Source: Siphonodentalium dalli (lineage: Eukaryota > Mollusca > Scaphopoda > Gadilida > Siphonodentaliidae). From it: DNA of 64,000 nucleotides. The notes beneath the pieces are model-generated. The model was not told the DNA's origin and ran no database searches. It saw nothing but the letters and a program-made list of their open reading frames with translations. Below, piece after piece: positions 63,921 to 64,000 of this stretch. Every line of letters starts with the position of its first letter. Position 1 is the stretch's first letter. The stretch lies in the NCBI GenBank assembly GCA_032622095.1, contig CP136066.1, positions 60,978,609 through 61,042,608 of the forward strand, given 5' to 3'. The translations under genes were made by a program, and so were the position numbers.

Positions 63921-64000
63921 CTATGTGTGAAAATTAAATAAAAAAATTAAATTCCATGATGGCGTCCAATATGGACTATCTAATTCTGCTCCAAAAACAT

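Overview
This is metazoan genomic DNA from an unidentified, probably marine invertebrate. It is AT-rich, has long intergenic stretches, non-LTR retrotransposon remains, many TIR/MITE elements, large satellites and two single-exon B-box/beta-propeller genes of a TRIM-NHL-like kind that is often expanded in molluscs and other invertebrates. A poly-G plus CGGACGGA-type repeat at 21.25-21.99 kb is reminiscent of mollusc repeats, but the phylum cannot be fixed from the sequence alone. There is no prokaryotic operon, CRISPR array or rRNA gene.

Layout. 1-7.7 kb: intergenic DNA with two TA-flanked hairpin MITEs (1.07-2.23 kb), a LINE reverse-transcriptase relic split by a TTAA-flanked MITE (2.58-3.70 kb), a second LINE relic (3.95-5.13 kb, minus) and a GC-richer repeat. 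7734-20978: a complete 13,245-bp Polinton/Maverick (adintovirus-like) element with 724-bp near-identical terminal inverted repeats and an exact 6-bp target duplication ACGGTG. Its right half is a tight plus-strand cluster: packaging ATPase, basic small protein, conserved 207-aa protein, integrase with chromodomain, two-TM protein, penton-like protein, pX/pVI-like basic protein, major capsid protein, adenain-like protease and zinc-knuckle protein. Its left 5.3 kb has no recognisable gene: the protein-primed DNA polymerase B expected of a Polinton is absent. 21.2-29.9 kb: a 180-bp tandem repeat, a 3.1-kb TIR element carrying a nested 470-bp element, a TTCGG-rich TIR element, another TTAA hairpin MITE and a 927-bp element with 9-bp TSD. 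30.2-33.1 kb: B-box/double-propeller gene copy 1 (minus), split by a one-base frameshift. 33.4-38.84 kb: a 5.4-kb palindrome whose centre is an inverted satellite. 42.3-45.8 kb: a 50-bp minisatellite of about 70 units. 46.5-50 kb: further TIR elements. 52.9-55.9 kb: B-box/double-propeller gene copy 2 (minus), intact, 995 aa. 57-58.2 kb: a third LINE relic (plus). 59.87-61.25 kb: tandem 329/296-bp repeats with tRNA-like (Pol III box) sequence. 62-64 kb: degenerate tandem repeats and a 129-bp mariner-type palindrome.

How it works together. The Polinton keeps what is needed to build a capsid, process it, package DNA and integrate, but not to copy its own DNA. It therefore looks like a capsid-competent, polymerase-deficient element that must borrow replication. 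The two B-box genes are paralogues with the same architecture: B-box, coiled coil, disordered linker and two homologous propeller-like modules. Both have a candidate splice acceptor 12 nt before the ATG.
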